Part shown: piece after piece, positions 33,573-45,895 of the stretch
How the letters are laid out: every line of letters starts with the position of its first letter
Position numbering within the stretch: the first letter of the stretch is position 1
Origin: Hyaloperonospora brassicae
Lineage: Eukaryota; Oomycota; Peronosporomycetes; Peronosporales; Peronosporaceae
Assembly (NCBI GenBank): GCA_947650285.1
Contig: CANTFL010000568.1
Span: 62,001 to 126,000 of the forward strand
Direction: 5' to 3'
DNA: 64,000 nt
Notes under the pieces: generated by a model
Told to the model about the DNA's origin: nothing
Database searches by the model: none
The model's input: only the letters and a program-made list of their open reading frames with translations
Made by a program: the position numbers and the translations under genes

Positions 33573-34640
33573 ATCTGTTTAATTCGCACTCTATTAGTGT
33601 TAGTAATTGGCAAGGCCAAGCCGCTTACGTATCTCCTTTTGATTCTTAGGAAGCGGCCAATCAATTGTAACTTTTACCCTAGCGGGATCCGCTCGAAGGC
33701 CTCGCTTCACATTGAAGCACCTTAAACTTTGCTGCATCAAAAATGCACTTAGATGCGTTTTCGTTCAACTTAAGTGTGCTCATGCAATATATCACTGCTC
33801 GTAAATGGTCGATATAATAAACCACATCTGACCGACCGTTCACAGCACGATTTTGGACAAAGATGTCATCAAATTATGTCTGTGCATGACCTCGGTGAGG
33901 TCTAAGAATTTTCGTTTTGAGCCGATTTAATGTAGCTGATGCATTAGTTTACCCTTGCGGCATAACTAGCCAACCCCAGAGCATACCGCTCGAGTACTAG
34001 CCTCTATCAGTGGGATATCACTCTCTCTCACGAGAACCTGGTAATAACCATCGACTGGGTCGACCGAACTGTACATCGGGCATCATACCATTTTCTTCTG
34101 AACATATTTTTTTCCATAGATCGGTGTCTGAGCTGGGAGGGTGGCAACATTAATATTATTGGAAGCATAAACAATATGTCCCTTCCGTTAGGCTTTTTGA
34201 CACATATGTTAATGTAGGATGATAGATTTGCTCTTACGAATTTTACTAGCCGCGTGCTTTGCACGAAAGAAGTCGTCAATGACCTCACATTGTCCCCCGG
34301 TAAAGGCCACTGCCTGTAGTCGCAATTTTATAATTTCCGTTACTACTTCTATCTCATGACGAGCACCACTATCAGGATTTAGACAGACGGTGGGTCGTGT
34401 CTCACCATGTCCTGCATTTTCCATACAAAAGGATAGAACAAATTAAGGGAATCCTTACGGATTGAGGATCCCCTACTCACACTATGTGTCGCTTTCGTGT
34501 CCTCAAGGCCGGAATCGTCCAATAAAGAGGATGAGTTCAACTTAAAATTGGTTCGTACGACCACTAAATCGGATAAATCGCCCTAATTAAATTCTCGGAT
34601 GAATTCCCCATCAGACATTTCGTATCGTTTAAAAAAAACA
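33573..34640 (-). pseudogene. Reverse transcriptase of element D, decayed
   Basis: Fragments in several phases match C: IKLRLQAVAFTGGQCEVIDD and DFFRAKHAASKIRKSKSI (34424-34209), ICVKKPNGRDI, and toward the 3' side the counterparts of AHPAKVKAIVDWPF near 33650. Similarity to C is clearly lower here than in the adjacent RNase H patch. Confidence 0.65.
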
Positions 34641-34936
34641 TACAAGGAGGGAAGAGTCTTTAGACTAATGATGTCATCAACATGGCCAGTGACTCCGTTG
34701 ACAAGCGTATATATTGTATTATCACTAGTATCACTATGCAACGTCCTGGACATAGGTCGCTTAACAGTTGCCACTTGAGGCCTAAATTGTATTCAAAGAC
34801 AAACTTATGCCTCTTAAAGGCCGGGACATTGAAGTCCCCGTGGTTGCTATTCACCGTAGCACGCTCAATCCGAGAGCTCATGTCTTGAGCGACATGTGTT
34901 GGAGGATTACGCGAATCATATATTTTTTAGTAGATT

Positions 34937-35467
34937 TTATCGTGTTACTTCACGTGCATTATGTCGAACTTGCCCTGAATGCTGCGTCAGTTCGCCGACA
35001 ACGTCAATACCGACATTTTGTGAAGTGCCATAGTGGCGTCCGTTACTCAATTTAAATGAATATGCCACATGAATCACATCAGAGGAATTACATTCATGAT
35101 GATGATTCGTTCCAAGGCCAACCATGTCTGCAGCATGGAGAAATTTATATTTACAACGAGTATCGCTCGACGAAGCACGCTCGCCATTCATGTCACCGAC
35201 ATAAGAGAAGATCAACTTGGACATACCGATATCCAGCACATTGACATATTTCGTCAATAACTCGAGACAATAGTGATTTAATTGCCTAGAGAATGTGGGT
35301 TCATGACTTTCAAAAGCTTTGCTAGGGACAATTCGCGTGGCGCCTAAGGTCTTAGACCTCCAATCAACGCATTCCACATATAGCTCGAGCCAGACCATGC
35401 TTAGGATTAGATACAATCTCAAATTTAAGTCAAGAACACGAATGCGTTCTTTGTTGTTAATGTCCAC
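34937..35467 (-). pseudogene. Protease/linker region of element D
   Basis: A 176-residue frame with VWLELYVECVDWRSKTLGATR and PSKAFESHEPTFSRQ matches the C region ILGMAWLERDKTWIDWKSK through ALETHEPTFARQ. The catalytic region lies upstream near 35600-35700 in another phase. Non-functional. Confidence 0.65.
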
Positions 35468-35929
35468 AAACTTTAAATCTTAGTTCAACGGATCTCAGGA
35501 ACTCTGAAGCGACTACCACTCGCCAAGAGAATGGTGATTGAATTACTCTCTAGCGCTTATACGGCTTCGTCATATTTCTGACTCCGATCAATTGAAAGAC
35601 GTCGAGCATACTTGCATGATGCTCCAGAATCGATCAAAATCGACTTTGCTTTTCAAAGCCTTTCACTTTCGCCTCGGCGACTAACAAGCCAGGCTTGTGG
35701 TAAAGCGACTATGGACTTCGCTATAGAGGAACTGATCGCATTCCCGTAATGTCCGAGCCAGTTAACGGTTGACGGCCCGGTCCCATATCTATTCAGATCG
35801 CGTCCATTGAACAGTCAGACTAACAGGGATATCAGATCGGGCAGGTTGGGACCTGCGATTTTATTCAAGGTATGAGGCGGAAGGTAACGTTGGATATTAG
35901 TCGACCAAGAAGGGAACCGCGATCAGCAA

Positions 35930-36260
35930 GGCAATCGCGATCAAGATGGCGATCGAGATCGTGATTACTAATAAATATCGTGACCAGTGATCAGGTATAC
36001 GATCGCGATCGTGATCAGTGATCAGGTAGGTGATCGCAATCAAGTTGGTTTGGAGAACACCATGTGATCCACGATCATCAAGGCGATCGCTATCAGGAAG
36101 CGATCGAGATCGTGATCATTGATCAGGTAGGCGATCGCGATCAAGTTGGTGTGGAGATCACCATGTGATCCGCAATTAGCAAGGCGATCGCGATCAGGAA
36201 GCGATCGAAATCGTGGTCAGTGATCAGGTATGTGATCGCGATCAGACAAGTATATCAGGT
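35930..36260. repeat. GATC-dense tandem repeat, about 101-bp period
   Basis: The units share aggtaggcgatcgcgatcaa, then ttggtgtggagatcaccatg, and recur near 36024, 36125 and 36226 (partial). CGATCG and GATC occur many times per unit. No coding potential is apparent. Confidence 0.8.
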
Positions 36261-37589
36261 GTATACCATGCAAGTATAAGATCGCTACCGTCTAGAGATA
36301 GCGACATGTGGCAAACGATGTCCAGGACATGGGGATAGGGTTAATTTGTTGGGTTTGATTGGTTAAAATTAAACATGGTTTAAATTGCTTCAAAGTACAC
36401 GTGTCGACTTCTTCTCCGGGTGTATCATTGGACACCCGACGTCAAGGAAAGGTTTACATACTTTAATTAAGTGATAAACCTGGATTGTTTAGCCAGGGAT
36501 CAAGATCTCTAAAACAACACCCCAACTGCGACTGGACTCAGGAAACCCTATGTGATTGTAAACCTAAGATCGCGAGACGGCTCAAGTGGTCAGAAGGATT
36601 TCGAATCAAGGTCTACATTTGGACAAGGCAATCTGTTACAGATCAGGGTGACTCGTATCGAGCACCCCACAAGCATATAAGTGATCGCGTGACAAATTCC
36701 ACGTAATTAAACCAACCCTGATCGTGGTGTGAAGATTTCCACACCGTGATCGAACCTCGACCCCATCGCAAACACGGTCAAGTTTTCCATAGATACAAGT
36801 CCACCTCGACGAATGTCTACCGCTTTAAGTTGTCGAGTGGACAAGAAAATGAATGCATGCGTCGCGGGTAGCATTTATTCAAACAAAATACATGTATTAC
36901 ACAAGTGGAATAGGTTATTGATTCGATCGAAAGTGAAATACAAAGATACTGTCCGCGATAGCATCACAGCAAGTCGAATTCACTAAGCGTAAATAAACCT
37001 TCATCAACCTGGTAAATTATTTTTTGAGACACAAATCAAGAATGTATTTGCAACTAAAAGATAAAGTGTAGGTGTATACAAAATGATATAAACCACTTCC
37101 GAAGACAAATATGGAAACATCTTTGTCAACAAAAGTAGAGGCAAAGCAAAATTTGCGTGATCGGCGTAAAAGAAAGTTACACAGTAAAGCATACCCCTGC
37201 AAATGACGAGTACGTTTCTGATATTTGTCTGGCAGTTTCTCCCGAGAAACGAACAGTTAGCCGGAGCTCGTTGAGGGATAAATAAAGCGCGACCGATGAG
37301 GCTCCTTGAGTTGAGCGATATGCATCTCAATCCTGTCGATTTGTTAATGAGAACAACAATTTCCAAAATTTGATTAAATGTAAATGATGTATACACTCAT
37401 TCAATGCCGTACGACTTGCATAAGGATTTAACTACTACCCAAACAACGACCCGCTACCAAATACTGGATAACGGATCATATTTAAACAGTCACTTCCCCG
37501 TCTGAATAAAATTTATTCGATAAGTAATTTGTGGAACACTTATCATTGGTTCATGTTGGAGAGGTTAAATTGTAAGTATTTCCGTGACT
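36261..37589. other. AT-rich stretch without recognisable genes
   Basis: Several short frames exist (for example 37004-37396 minus), but no family, repeat or composition bias supports any of them. Confidence 0.4.
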
Positions 37590-37760
37590 TTTGTGGTGTA
37601 ACGAGTATTACAAGATCGCATATGTGATCCCGCCTCTCCACTAATGCCCAGACGACCAACTATTATAGGAGGGTTTTAAATTTTGCGCTGACTTACTTCC
37701 ACATTTTGTGTACCCGTCAGTACGAGATGCTGCGCCCTTCTCGTTGGACTCGTGAAGATG
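37590..37760. repeat. Diverged partial copy of the dispersed 0.7-kb repeat
   Basis: CTCCACTAATGCCCAGACGA and GTACCCGTCAGTACGAGATG with GCGCCCTTCTCGTTGGACTC correspond, with many changes, to segments at 22850-22975. It is an older relative. Confidence 0.5.
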
Positions 37761-39083
37761 CTGAAAACTACCCGTTTTTGATACTAGGGTGCTGCGTATA
37801 AAAACCTTAGAAGATTACAAGTCACTTGCAGGTACTAGATAGGAGATACCGAGTTGTCAACAAGATCGTTCTTTTCAACATGAAGACTTGATATGCTTTG
37901 CGTTCTGACCACTATAGCCGTTTCTTAATCTTGAGCACAGTAGCTTTCTCTGTGGGTCGTTTCACGGATGTGGTGATGTCGTATTAATCTCCTACGCATC
38001 TAATCAAAAATCTGAAGTGCGACAATTGTATAGACGAGAGGCGTAACTCTTATTTACGTCGGAGGCCAAAGCTCTTAGCCCAGAAAAGACGACGCGTGTC
38101 TTTAGGGGGAAATGAAAGTGTAGTATATGTTAGAAAAAATCTATTAGTTAACATATGACCTAGTCAATATATTCAACAGGTATCCCACGCGTCGTCAAAT
38201 TATCACCCTGTCTTGATTCATATAGTCTCCTTGATTATTCGCCTAACAGTGAATCAGGGCTAAATCGGGTCTTAGATCGCATCCCCTTCTCGGACCGGAC
38301 TCAAAATTCTTGATCCAACCATCCAAACTTCGTATCTAGTGTGGGTTTCACAGTGGCCAATATTTAGACCAGTTATCACTCCATTCTTCTATCCCCTTGT
38401 TCACATTTCCTGTGTGCGAAATACCATTCGATTAGTGTATAGTATTGGTCTATGGCTTACTTAGTTAACAAATCAGGCACGCACTCAGATAATTAAAAAT
38501 TTAAGAGGCACGGCTACTTCGCCAATCCTGTAAACGAGGAACTACTCTATAATAAATGATAAATGATACATTGCCACCGTTTAATTTATATATTTTATGG
38601 TTCATAGCTATCAGATACATATTAAAGAGCGGGACACCCCGTACATAACAGTATGTGATATCAGTAAAATAAATGTGGAGTGACTACTTATCCCGCTAGA
38701 AATTTGTAACTGCCAATAATTTTAAAACATTGGTATCAAAACAATTCTACGCTAGAATTATTAAATAAAGCTATGAGGATAATGGCTTCCGAGTTTATAC
38801 GATGGGCGCAAGACGGAGGTGACGTACATATATTACACAATTTATATGCTTAAACATTTTAGGCGCGAGCATACGTAAAATTCTCGAGCAGAGTCCGTTG
38901 ACAGCGTAAGAATTACCTACAGAACCTTATTGTGTAGATAAACAGCTTCAATTATGTACAAAGATAAATTCGGGCGAATAAAAAGTGAAACATTTGAGTC
39001 TGTGTAAAGGGACACTTTATAATCCTGCAATATTTTTTAATGTGAGCAAGTGATACCTTAATGGAGTCATGATGATGTAGTTG
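37761..39083. other. AT-rich stretch without recognisable features
   Basis: No gene, LTR or tandem repeat is recognised. Confidence 0.4.
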
Positions 39084-39795
39084 TGTAGCGATCGTTCGTT
39101 TGACGAGTCGATAACAACTCTTCACTGGAGCCTAAATGACCTACTAATGGAGAGGGTACTCCGTTTTTGTGCTGTAAATTTCTCTCACCTTCTGTACCCG
39201 TCGGTAGGACGGGTTGCACCCTTCCAGGTGGACTCTAGTCAATGCCGAACTTGACCGTGGTTAAGATTGGGGCTATATCGTGGAAACCTTCACGCGATTG
39301 CTGAAGTGGTTACTTGAAGAGTGCTTGATAAGGTTCACCCTGATTTCTACGAGATACCCTTGTCCAATACGCTGGTACTTGATTCGAGAGATTTATGACC
39401 ACTTGAGCCGTCTCGCGGTCTTGTACCCCTGCCTTTACTCGTTTTCTGCATGTAATCGCAGTTGGTGTTCTTGGTTGAGAGTCCTCGTTTCCTAGCCAAA
39501 CAATCCAGGGATATCATTTGATTTAGGTATACAACGTTTCTTTACGTCGGGTGGACAGTAATCCATCGCGTGGGAGACGACGACACGTTTATTTATAAGG
39601 AAATTGAACCCCTGTTTGATGTTAAGCAATCAAACCCAAAAACTAACACCTCAACAGACCTATCTGTATCACGAACTTACGGGGGCACACGCCCACTCTG
39701 TCAGAAGATCGTACACTTGTACGTGCTTCACATGAACCTCCTGAGAAGATCGTCCCCTTGTACCTATTTTGACAACTTAACAAAGGCCTTATCTT
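39084..39795. repeat. Dispersed 0.7-kb repeat, copy 2
   Basis: It is more than 95% identical by eye to 22810-23520, in the same orientation. It ends about 50 bp before the LTR of element E. Confidence 0.8.
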
Positions 39796-39847
39796 GACCC
39801 TTGCCGTGGTCCTCACCCGAATTGTACACATCTGTCTTTAAATTCTT

Positions 39848-40388
39848 AGTAACGGGGTTACACCACATGTGTGACTTACACAAAATGTGTGGGTCACATA
39901 ACATGTGTGATTTACATAAGGGATGGAGTTCCATGGAAGGTGATGATTGAACACCATATCAGTTGTCGAAGGCTGACGCGTGTCAGCCACCGAATTACGA
40001 TATCCTTTTAGCGGTATGAACTAGAGCATAAGTGTCTAGATTAAGTACGTTTTTAAGGTGTTCTTTCAGATAAACGAAAAAAAGTTCAGTTCCCCTTTTA
40101 TTAATATAGGACACTTGCCTCCCGAGGCGTCTTTGATCGTAAAGAGTCTAGCAACGCTTGTAAAGGTTGCTACTCTTGAGCACTCCGTGCTGTGATTATC
40201 TTAAATCGTTGGTCCCCTGGCACAAGGACCGTAAGCCGCTCGATTGTTTTGACTCTTTTAGGCCGGTTCTGTGGACCAAACATTCGCTCTCCGAGCTGTT
40301 GACTCTTTAAGTCGGGTTCTGTGAACCAACGTTACTCGTTTAAGTTTACGAATTTCTCGGACTTAAGGCGCTGTGTATCTACGCTATA
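39848..40388 (+). repeat. 5' LTR of element E
   Basis: The start reads AGTAACGGGGTTACA (terminal TG decayed), the end CTATA. It carries the ACACATGT palindrome cluster and the small-hairpin region before the primer site in eroded form (for example GGTTC-TGT-GAACC). Confidence 0.8.
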
Positions 40389-40390
40389 CT

Positions 40391-40399
40391 TGGTAGCAC
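40391..40399 (+). other. Primer binding site of element E
   Basis: TGGTAGCAC is at the same distance from the LTR as in A, B and C. Confidence 0.55.
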
Positions 40400-40446
40400 T
40401 AGAAGTCAAGTTACGCCAAAGCCAACCCGGCAGATCCTCTATGATG

Positions 40447-41440
40447 ATGGAGCAATGTAGATTACTTTCGATGGCCTATAAATACCGCGCTTGATAAGCT
40501 AAACGCGGCCGCAGGCCCTGAGTATGTCCAGTGATTAGCTGCAAAAGTCCCCGTCGTGCTAAACGCTCGAGTCGATACCATGATGCAGTAAAAAACGGGT
40601 CTTGCAGGGAAGGTTCAATAATAATTGGCGTCGGCTATATCAGAACGCTTTAGGGCAATGCCAGACAAGTAGACTAACTCTTATCCCGTCAGGGTGGGCG
40701 TCAAACATTACTACGGAAACAAGGAAGGGACATTCATCCTCTGGATCCGTGAGATTGAGATGGCTATGAGATCTGTATTAACCTCACTCGATCAACAGCG
40801 AGTCTTGCTTGCCATCTCTAAACTCGATGGAAGAGTTAAAGAGTGGGCTCTGACGTGAAATACGTCTGTCAACTTGGCTTTTTCCACATAAAAAACGCTC
40901 AAGTTGGACCCATTGTGAGTTTGTTCACCTCCGAAAAATGCTTCCCGCGTTTGCTCAAGCTTCATTTCTACCCGCCAGGGTAAGAATAGGCTGACGGCCT
41001 ATTTCCACGGGTTAAGAACTATTATGGTTGCTATGCCGTCCGACCCTTACCTTGATCTAGTCTACATAGTTGTTTTGATAAAAGGATTTCGCCTTGGCCT
41101 GGACAGTACCGATGTCTTTCGAGTTCATTTTTCTACTTTTACATAGGCTGTGAGCATAGCTCAGAACGCTGAGCACAACTTTAAATTAGCCATAATTAGT
41201 GGAACGGATGTAACTCAATTTTTTTACGAGGGAAATTCAGCAAATACTTCGGCTTACTGTAACCCTGAGTCGATGGATCTTAGCAATGCTAAAGGTAAAG
41301 GTGAAGCTAAACTTTATGCTTCGGAGTACATTAATAAGCAAGATGTTGTTTTAGGTGCGGGAATACCAAGCAATTGTGTCCCAATTTTCCTTTGCGTAAG
41401 CAACGACAGACTCCTATGAGCCAAAACCCCGGCCTCATGC
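40447..41440 (+). pseudogene. Gag of element E, decayed
   Basis: The start ATGGAGCAATG corresponds to the C gag start at 12320 but hits TAG within three codons. Later pieces match C: TLDKLNAAA-like residues near 40490, FILWIREIEMAM (40735-40770) and AQNAEHNFKLA through NPESMDLSNAK (41150-41300). A partial zinc knuckle CFRCGNTKQLC is at about 41345-41380 in another phase. Confidence 0.65.
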
Positions 41441-41607
41441 AAACATTTGGTATGGCACGGGGAAACGTTGCCACCGGGAAGGCGCGGGGCGTCTTTCTAG
41501 GTTAGCACTAAGCTCTGTTACTGCTCTAGGAGGTATAGTGAATCAGGGCTTAGTCCCCATGGATCTCTGCGCCGGCCAGAACATAGCGTGGATACAAGCT
41601 TGTGGTG

Positions 41608-41760
41608 GAGTGGTGATCGCTCTTTTGAGGAGTCGATTTCAACTCTCCACTGGCGCCCGGACGACCGACTAACGGAGCGGGTACTCATATTCCGTGTGCT
41701 ATATATAGGTTTTTGAGTTTGGTGTCTTTCTCTGCAGGAGTGCTCAATTCCGAACCACAG
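41608..41760. repeat. Partial diverged copy of the dispersed 0.7-kb repeat
   Basis: GAGGAGTCGATTTCAACTCT, then CCACTGGCGCCC and CTAACGGAGCGGGTACTC, matches the left end of the copies at 22822 and 39097. A TATATATA run follows at about 41700. Confidence 0.6.
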
Positions 41761-44267
41761 TTGCAGCTTACGCACCCTCAGTAGACCACTCACATTATAG
41801 TGGTCTCTGCAAGAATACGTATATGGAAAAACATCATTACGAATTGGTGTAGTCAGCAACTCCAATATTGTTACTTTGCGCCAAGATATATCAAGGATGA
41901 CACTTATTGCGCCATCCAAATTCCATACTACGCGGCCATCATCGTAGAAGTTTATCTTATTTTCTCTTATTATTTCCATTTTATTTATTTGCTTTTGCAA
42001 ATGAGTCTGTTGTAAAAAGGCACCCTCGCTCCCGTTTCAGTGGTCTAGCAACCTAGAAACTTCATATAAAAAAATTTGTTGTGTTGACATTCATAAGGAT
42101 GATGCCTTGAAGTAAAATAGGGCTCAAAGGGACATGTATAACATCACATTGTTAATCAAGGTTATGCGAGACCTCCAAAAGAGGCAACCAACACACAAAG
42201 ACTGTATGTTGAAACTTTTATATCGTGCGGACAGCAAAATCTTTAGACATTGCTCGAAAACAAAGGGAATTTACATTGACGGACACCTTAACGTTTGATA
42301 TCTGCGCTGTTGCAGCTTTTGCAACATTGTCTAGTTTGTGTCCAGAGGTATCCTTGGCCGACTGACGGTCATTACGCACTCTTCCACGTTAGTAAAGCTT
42401 TTTGGTCCCATATATTTTTATAAGGGTAAAGCTTGATATTTTGACAATCAATGCATTTCTGTACTCCTGTTAACCTGGAACGCGAGTCGTTTTATATACA
42501 TTTGCGTTGGAGAGGCCCATGTATTCTAGTTCTCAGACAAAAAGCCTTTCTGGAGACTGTAAGATGAGTTTTTAATGTAAATTTATTTCTAGCCAGAGTT
42601 TTCCTGTTGCACCAGAAATTGCTCATTTGAAGCAGGCCAGGCGAAACAGAATCAGAATACGGGTTCATCTGTGAGAACACGCATGGACATGGAATTAGCG
42701 TGTGTAATAATACTTCGCTCGCCCAAATGTAACTGGTAACATATAAACATGCTGAGCGATTGCGCCATGATCACCCTGCCAAAGTATAAGGAGCTTAAAT
42801 TAATTCGTTGCGAAGCTTTTGTCCCCTTCAACGTCTGTCTGTACGGTTTCTTGTTGGGTTTTAGTTAGATATTTGATGCAATATGACACAGCTAACACAC
42901 TCACGCTAAATGGTTGGCGCATCAATTTCATTCAGTTCAGCAAATTCTATCTTTTTGCCTCGAAAATGTGGTGATCTTTCTTTGTTAGTCTAATGTGACA
43001 CATCATCCTAGCAGAAATCCTTGTGTCGTATTTCTACGTACAAGAGATGTATATATTTACGTTTTTGGGGCATTAGTGCTTTGTCCAGTAGCAGAGTAAG
43101 AGCCAATTGCTGTCGTACTGAGATTTTAAATTAGGCATTAACTTCTGAAAAATCTTAGTCTAACTGCCATGCCGCTGGTAAATAAGTGGTTCAGACTGTG
43201 CCTTATAAAATAGATACTGTACAAACTTAGAAATAGCTGTATGAGATCCATCTTTTTCGGAAAGAACATCATTGATCTGACAGATGGTCCGCCAACGGTC
43301 GAAATCAGTATCTCGACCACGGCCAATTGGGTGTCATTGAAATGAACTTATTCTTCACCCGTAATTCATAGAAATATTTCTTTTTTTTAACAATATTATG
43401 TTGGCTCAAACGCCTGTCATCGTTGGACAAATCCAGAAGTGCTTCTAGGTAAAATGGGCTTTCCATTATTTTGCTGTCACATCGCTATACACCCGCACTG
43501 ACACATTATTATCAGGTGTGTCGAACCCTTACGCACACTGCACGTGCAAAAAGGCAGATTATCCCATTTGGAGGTATTGGAGAAGGACGATTTATGCGTG
43601 TTATACATTATTGAAATTTCCTGATGAAATGCGTCTACATTAATGCAAACAATGCGACGCCCTAACGTCAAGTGTAAAAAACTCGCTCACAATGCATTAA
43701 GCGCGTTCGGCATAAATTGGAGGTTTAGGTGCTTGAACAAGCTGTCTATAACAGGATCTTGCCGCATAAATTTCGTCATAGATAAAAAAAGACTTGTTTT
43801 GCTTGTAATTAAGTAAAATGTTCAGAATAATTATTAAGTATCAAACATTTGTACTGATTAGATGTGCTTCAGATTACATTTGACGCTTCAAACCGTTCCA
43901 CTTACACGTGCACCTCCGTTACAGGATCAGGCAATGATCTATATTAATAATTGTACTATTTTTACGCTCAAAATATCATGTACAGCTAAATTGTTTGCTG
44001 AATGTCTTCATTAGACTCATGCCAAGTGCTTCACTTGACGACAGACTGTTCGACACGAACCCTACATACAAAGACACATGTGTAGGAACCAAAATAAACG
44101 ATCGTGTGTTTGCAGGATTGGTTAAATGCTTAACTGTATACTGCAGATCATAAAACATTTTAATAACAGCTACCATTTTTTTTGACTAATTCTTTCCACT
44201 ATTGCGGCCTCTATCAGATCCCTTTTACGCACGATTGAAAGTATTTAGTGGAATGCTATGGAGATTT
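41761..44267. other. Long AT-rich stretch without recognisable genes
   Basis: Frames are short and low-complexity. I see no LTR, tandem repeat, tRNA or conserved protein motif. Confidence 0.45.
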
Positions 44268-45640
44268 AAAGATACACACCCACCCTTTATACAGACACCC
44301 CCCTGAAATAGAGGCCTTTTTGTAAGTACCGCAGCCTCCCTTTTAGTACGTCACGCCTTTACATACAAAATACCATATACATATTATCTGCTTTGTACAC
44401 ACCCTCCGTAAATAGGTCTCGATTGTGTTAGCACAGAGTCTTGTGTATGAAACCGCACTCATTATCCGGAACACCCCCCTGTAGGTACCCCTGATACTAC
44501 CTTTTCCCTTTTAAATATAAATTCATGTACAAATAATCTTCTCCGTAATCCGTCAAATTTCAGTGTCTTTTACGTAGTCCATAATGATGGTGTTCGGATC
44601 CTTGATCGATCGCTTTTTCGGGACGATCTTCTCATCCCTATTGTGCACAAACATCATGTCGAGATGATTTTTAGGCATAAATGTTTGTCTAAGATGGCCT
44701 TTTACGTCTCTTACCGCGCAGAAATGGGCATTTACACCGCTTCCGATCAAACGCTAACCCATCAGCAGCAATTGAGTCATCAGTCGCCCCCAAAGTAAAA
44801 CTAACAGACGCTTTTTATTGACCAACCGTCGCATTAATAGCGTCGATCTGAGACGGAACAAGTTGTGCGGGGTGACAGTCGCCTTCCCCAACGAGCTTAG
44901 AAAACTTATCGGCAAACGAGCGCTCGTTCCTTGCAAGATAAATCTGATCATGGGTTCTTATATTACGATTTCTCGGCGATGCTACATTGGCAAAGATTGA
45001 CCGCAGCGACTCCGAGCGCCTAGTCAGGTCGAAGACACATTTTACATTCACAAAAGTCAGCGAAAAATAATTCAGAGGTCAGTTTCAAACAAACCCAATT
45101 ACCCCTATATATAGATGTAGCCCTTGCTTGCCTAGTCGAGACCCGAAAATTGTCACCAGAATGATCGTGCGACACCCATTAAAAAGTGGTCGATTAGCTT
45201 AAGTGGCTGGAACCGAGAGGTGACAGCTGCTGCGTCGTCGTCGGTACGCAAACACTGTCTACTCCACTTAGTAACGGGAAGGTCTCTTACAGTCGTGCAG
45301 GCAGTGTACACTAGTAAATGGAGGAACTCGTAGGCCTAAACAACGAGACAGATGGCGGGTACGACATTAAGTAGTGCAACGCGCAGGTCACATGCTACAT
45401 CTCCTCGCATCTCCATGCGGGAGCATACGAGGGGTATGGCTTAATTTCTGCTCGTACCTCAGGCTCTGTTGACCTTGTTCTGGGCGCTGTTAAAAAAAAG
45501 AGAAAATGGTAGTATTGGGGGTACCTACAGGGGGTGTTCCGGATAATGAGTGCGGTTTCATACGCAAGGCTCTGTGCAAATACAAAAGAAACATATTTAC
45601 GGAGAGGTGTGTACAAATCAGAGAGTATTTATAGGAGATT
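44268..45640. mobile_element. Possible inverted-repeat DNA transposon remnant
   Basis: About 130 bp at 44385-44515 recur inverted at about 45485-45625. A shared anchor is ATGAAACCGCACTCATTATC (44448) with its reverse complement near 45545. The 970 bp between hold decayed minus-strand frames (45051-44553) with no family I can name. The left repeat extends outward by a related 115-bp unit. This could be a DNA transposon with long terminal inverted repeats, or two repeat copies that landed head to head. Confidence 0.45.
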
Positions 45641-45644
45641 AAAC

Positions 45645-45895
45645 GGTACACAACCACCTTTTAATACGTACACACCCACCTGAAATAGAGACCTTTCCTT
45701 AAGTACCGGAACCTTCCTAACTAGACACCGCACACTTATGCATACAAAATGCAATATACATGTTCTTTGCTTTGTACACACACCTCTGTAATACAGGCCT
45801 CTTTGTGGTATTACACAGCCTTCCGTATGAAATCCGCTCTTTATTTCTGGTACACCCTCTATTAATACCTATAATATTGCCATTTCCCATATTTA
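45645..45895. repeat. Further copy of the GTGTGTAC-type repeat
   Basis: It is a direct-orientation relative of 44268-44515, including ACAAAATGCAATATACATGT and TTTGTACACACACCTCTGTA. Another copy is inverted at 55476-55830. Confidence 0.7.

Larger units (their letters stand above)
31208..35760 (-). mobile_element. Element D: family-2 Ty3/gypsy, minus strand, truncated and internally deleted
   Basis: Going 5' to 3' on the minus strand it holds protease remnant (35467-34937), RT remnant (34574-33600), RNase H (33572-32870), then a junction directly into the complement of the antisense frame (32868-31804), a purine tract and the 3' LTR (31698-31208). Integrase and chromodomain are deleted. The 5' end is missing; homology stops near 35760 inside gag/protease. 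Confidence 0.85.
39848..41612 (+). mobile_element. Element E: family-2 5' LTR plus gag, truncated
   Basis: The LTR is followed by a primer site and a decayed gag, then homology to C ends near 41612, where another repeat begins. No pol is present. E shares its LTR subfamily with D but lies on the opposite strand 8 kb away. Confidence 0.8.

Noticed and set aside
35930..36260. CRISPR-like array
   Set aside because: The repeats are adjacent, diverged and long, without unique spacers of constant length, and the context is eukaryotic.
41518..42000. 160-residue minus-strand ORF
   Set aside because: It spans the E gag end, a diverged dispersed repeat and unique AT-rich sequence, so it is a chance frame with no motif.
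44553..44750. Possible transposase fragment in the core of the inverted-repeat element
   Set aside because: The frame is short and I could not place catalytic residues with confidence, so no family is named.
45180..45250. Possible tRNA-like stretch (ggtcgattagcttaagtggc)
   Set aside because: The four arms of a tRNA could not be formed and the T-loop consensus is absent.
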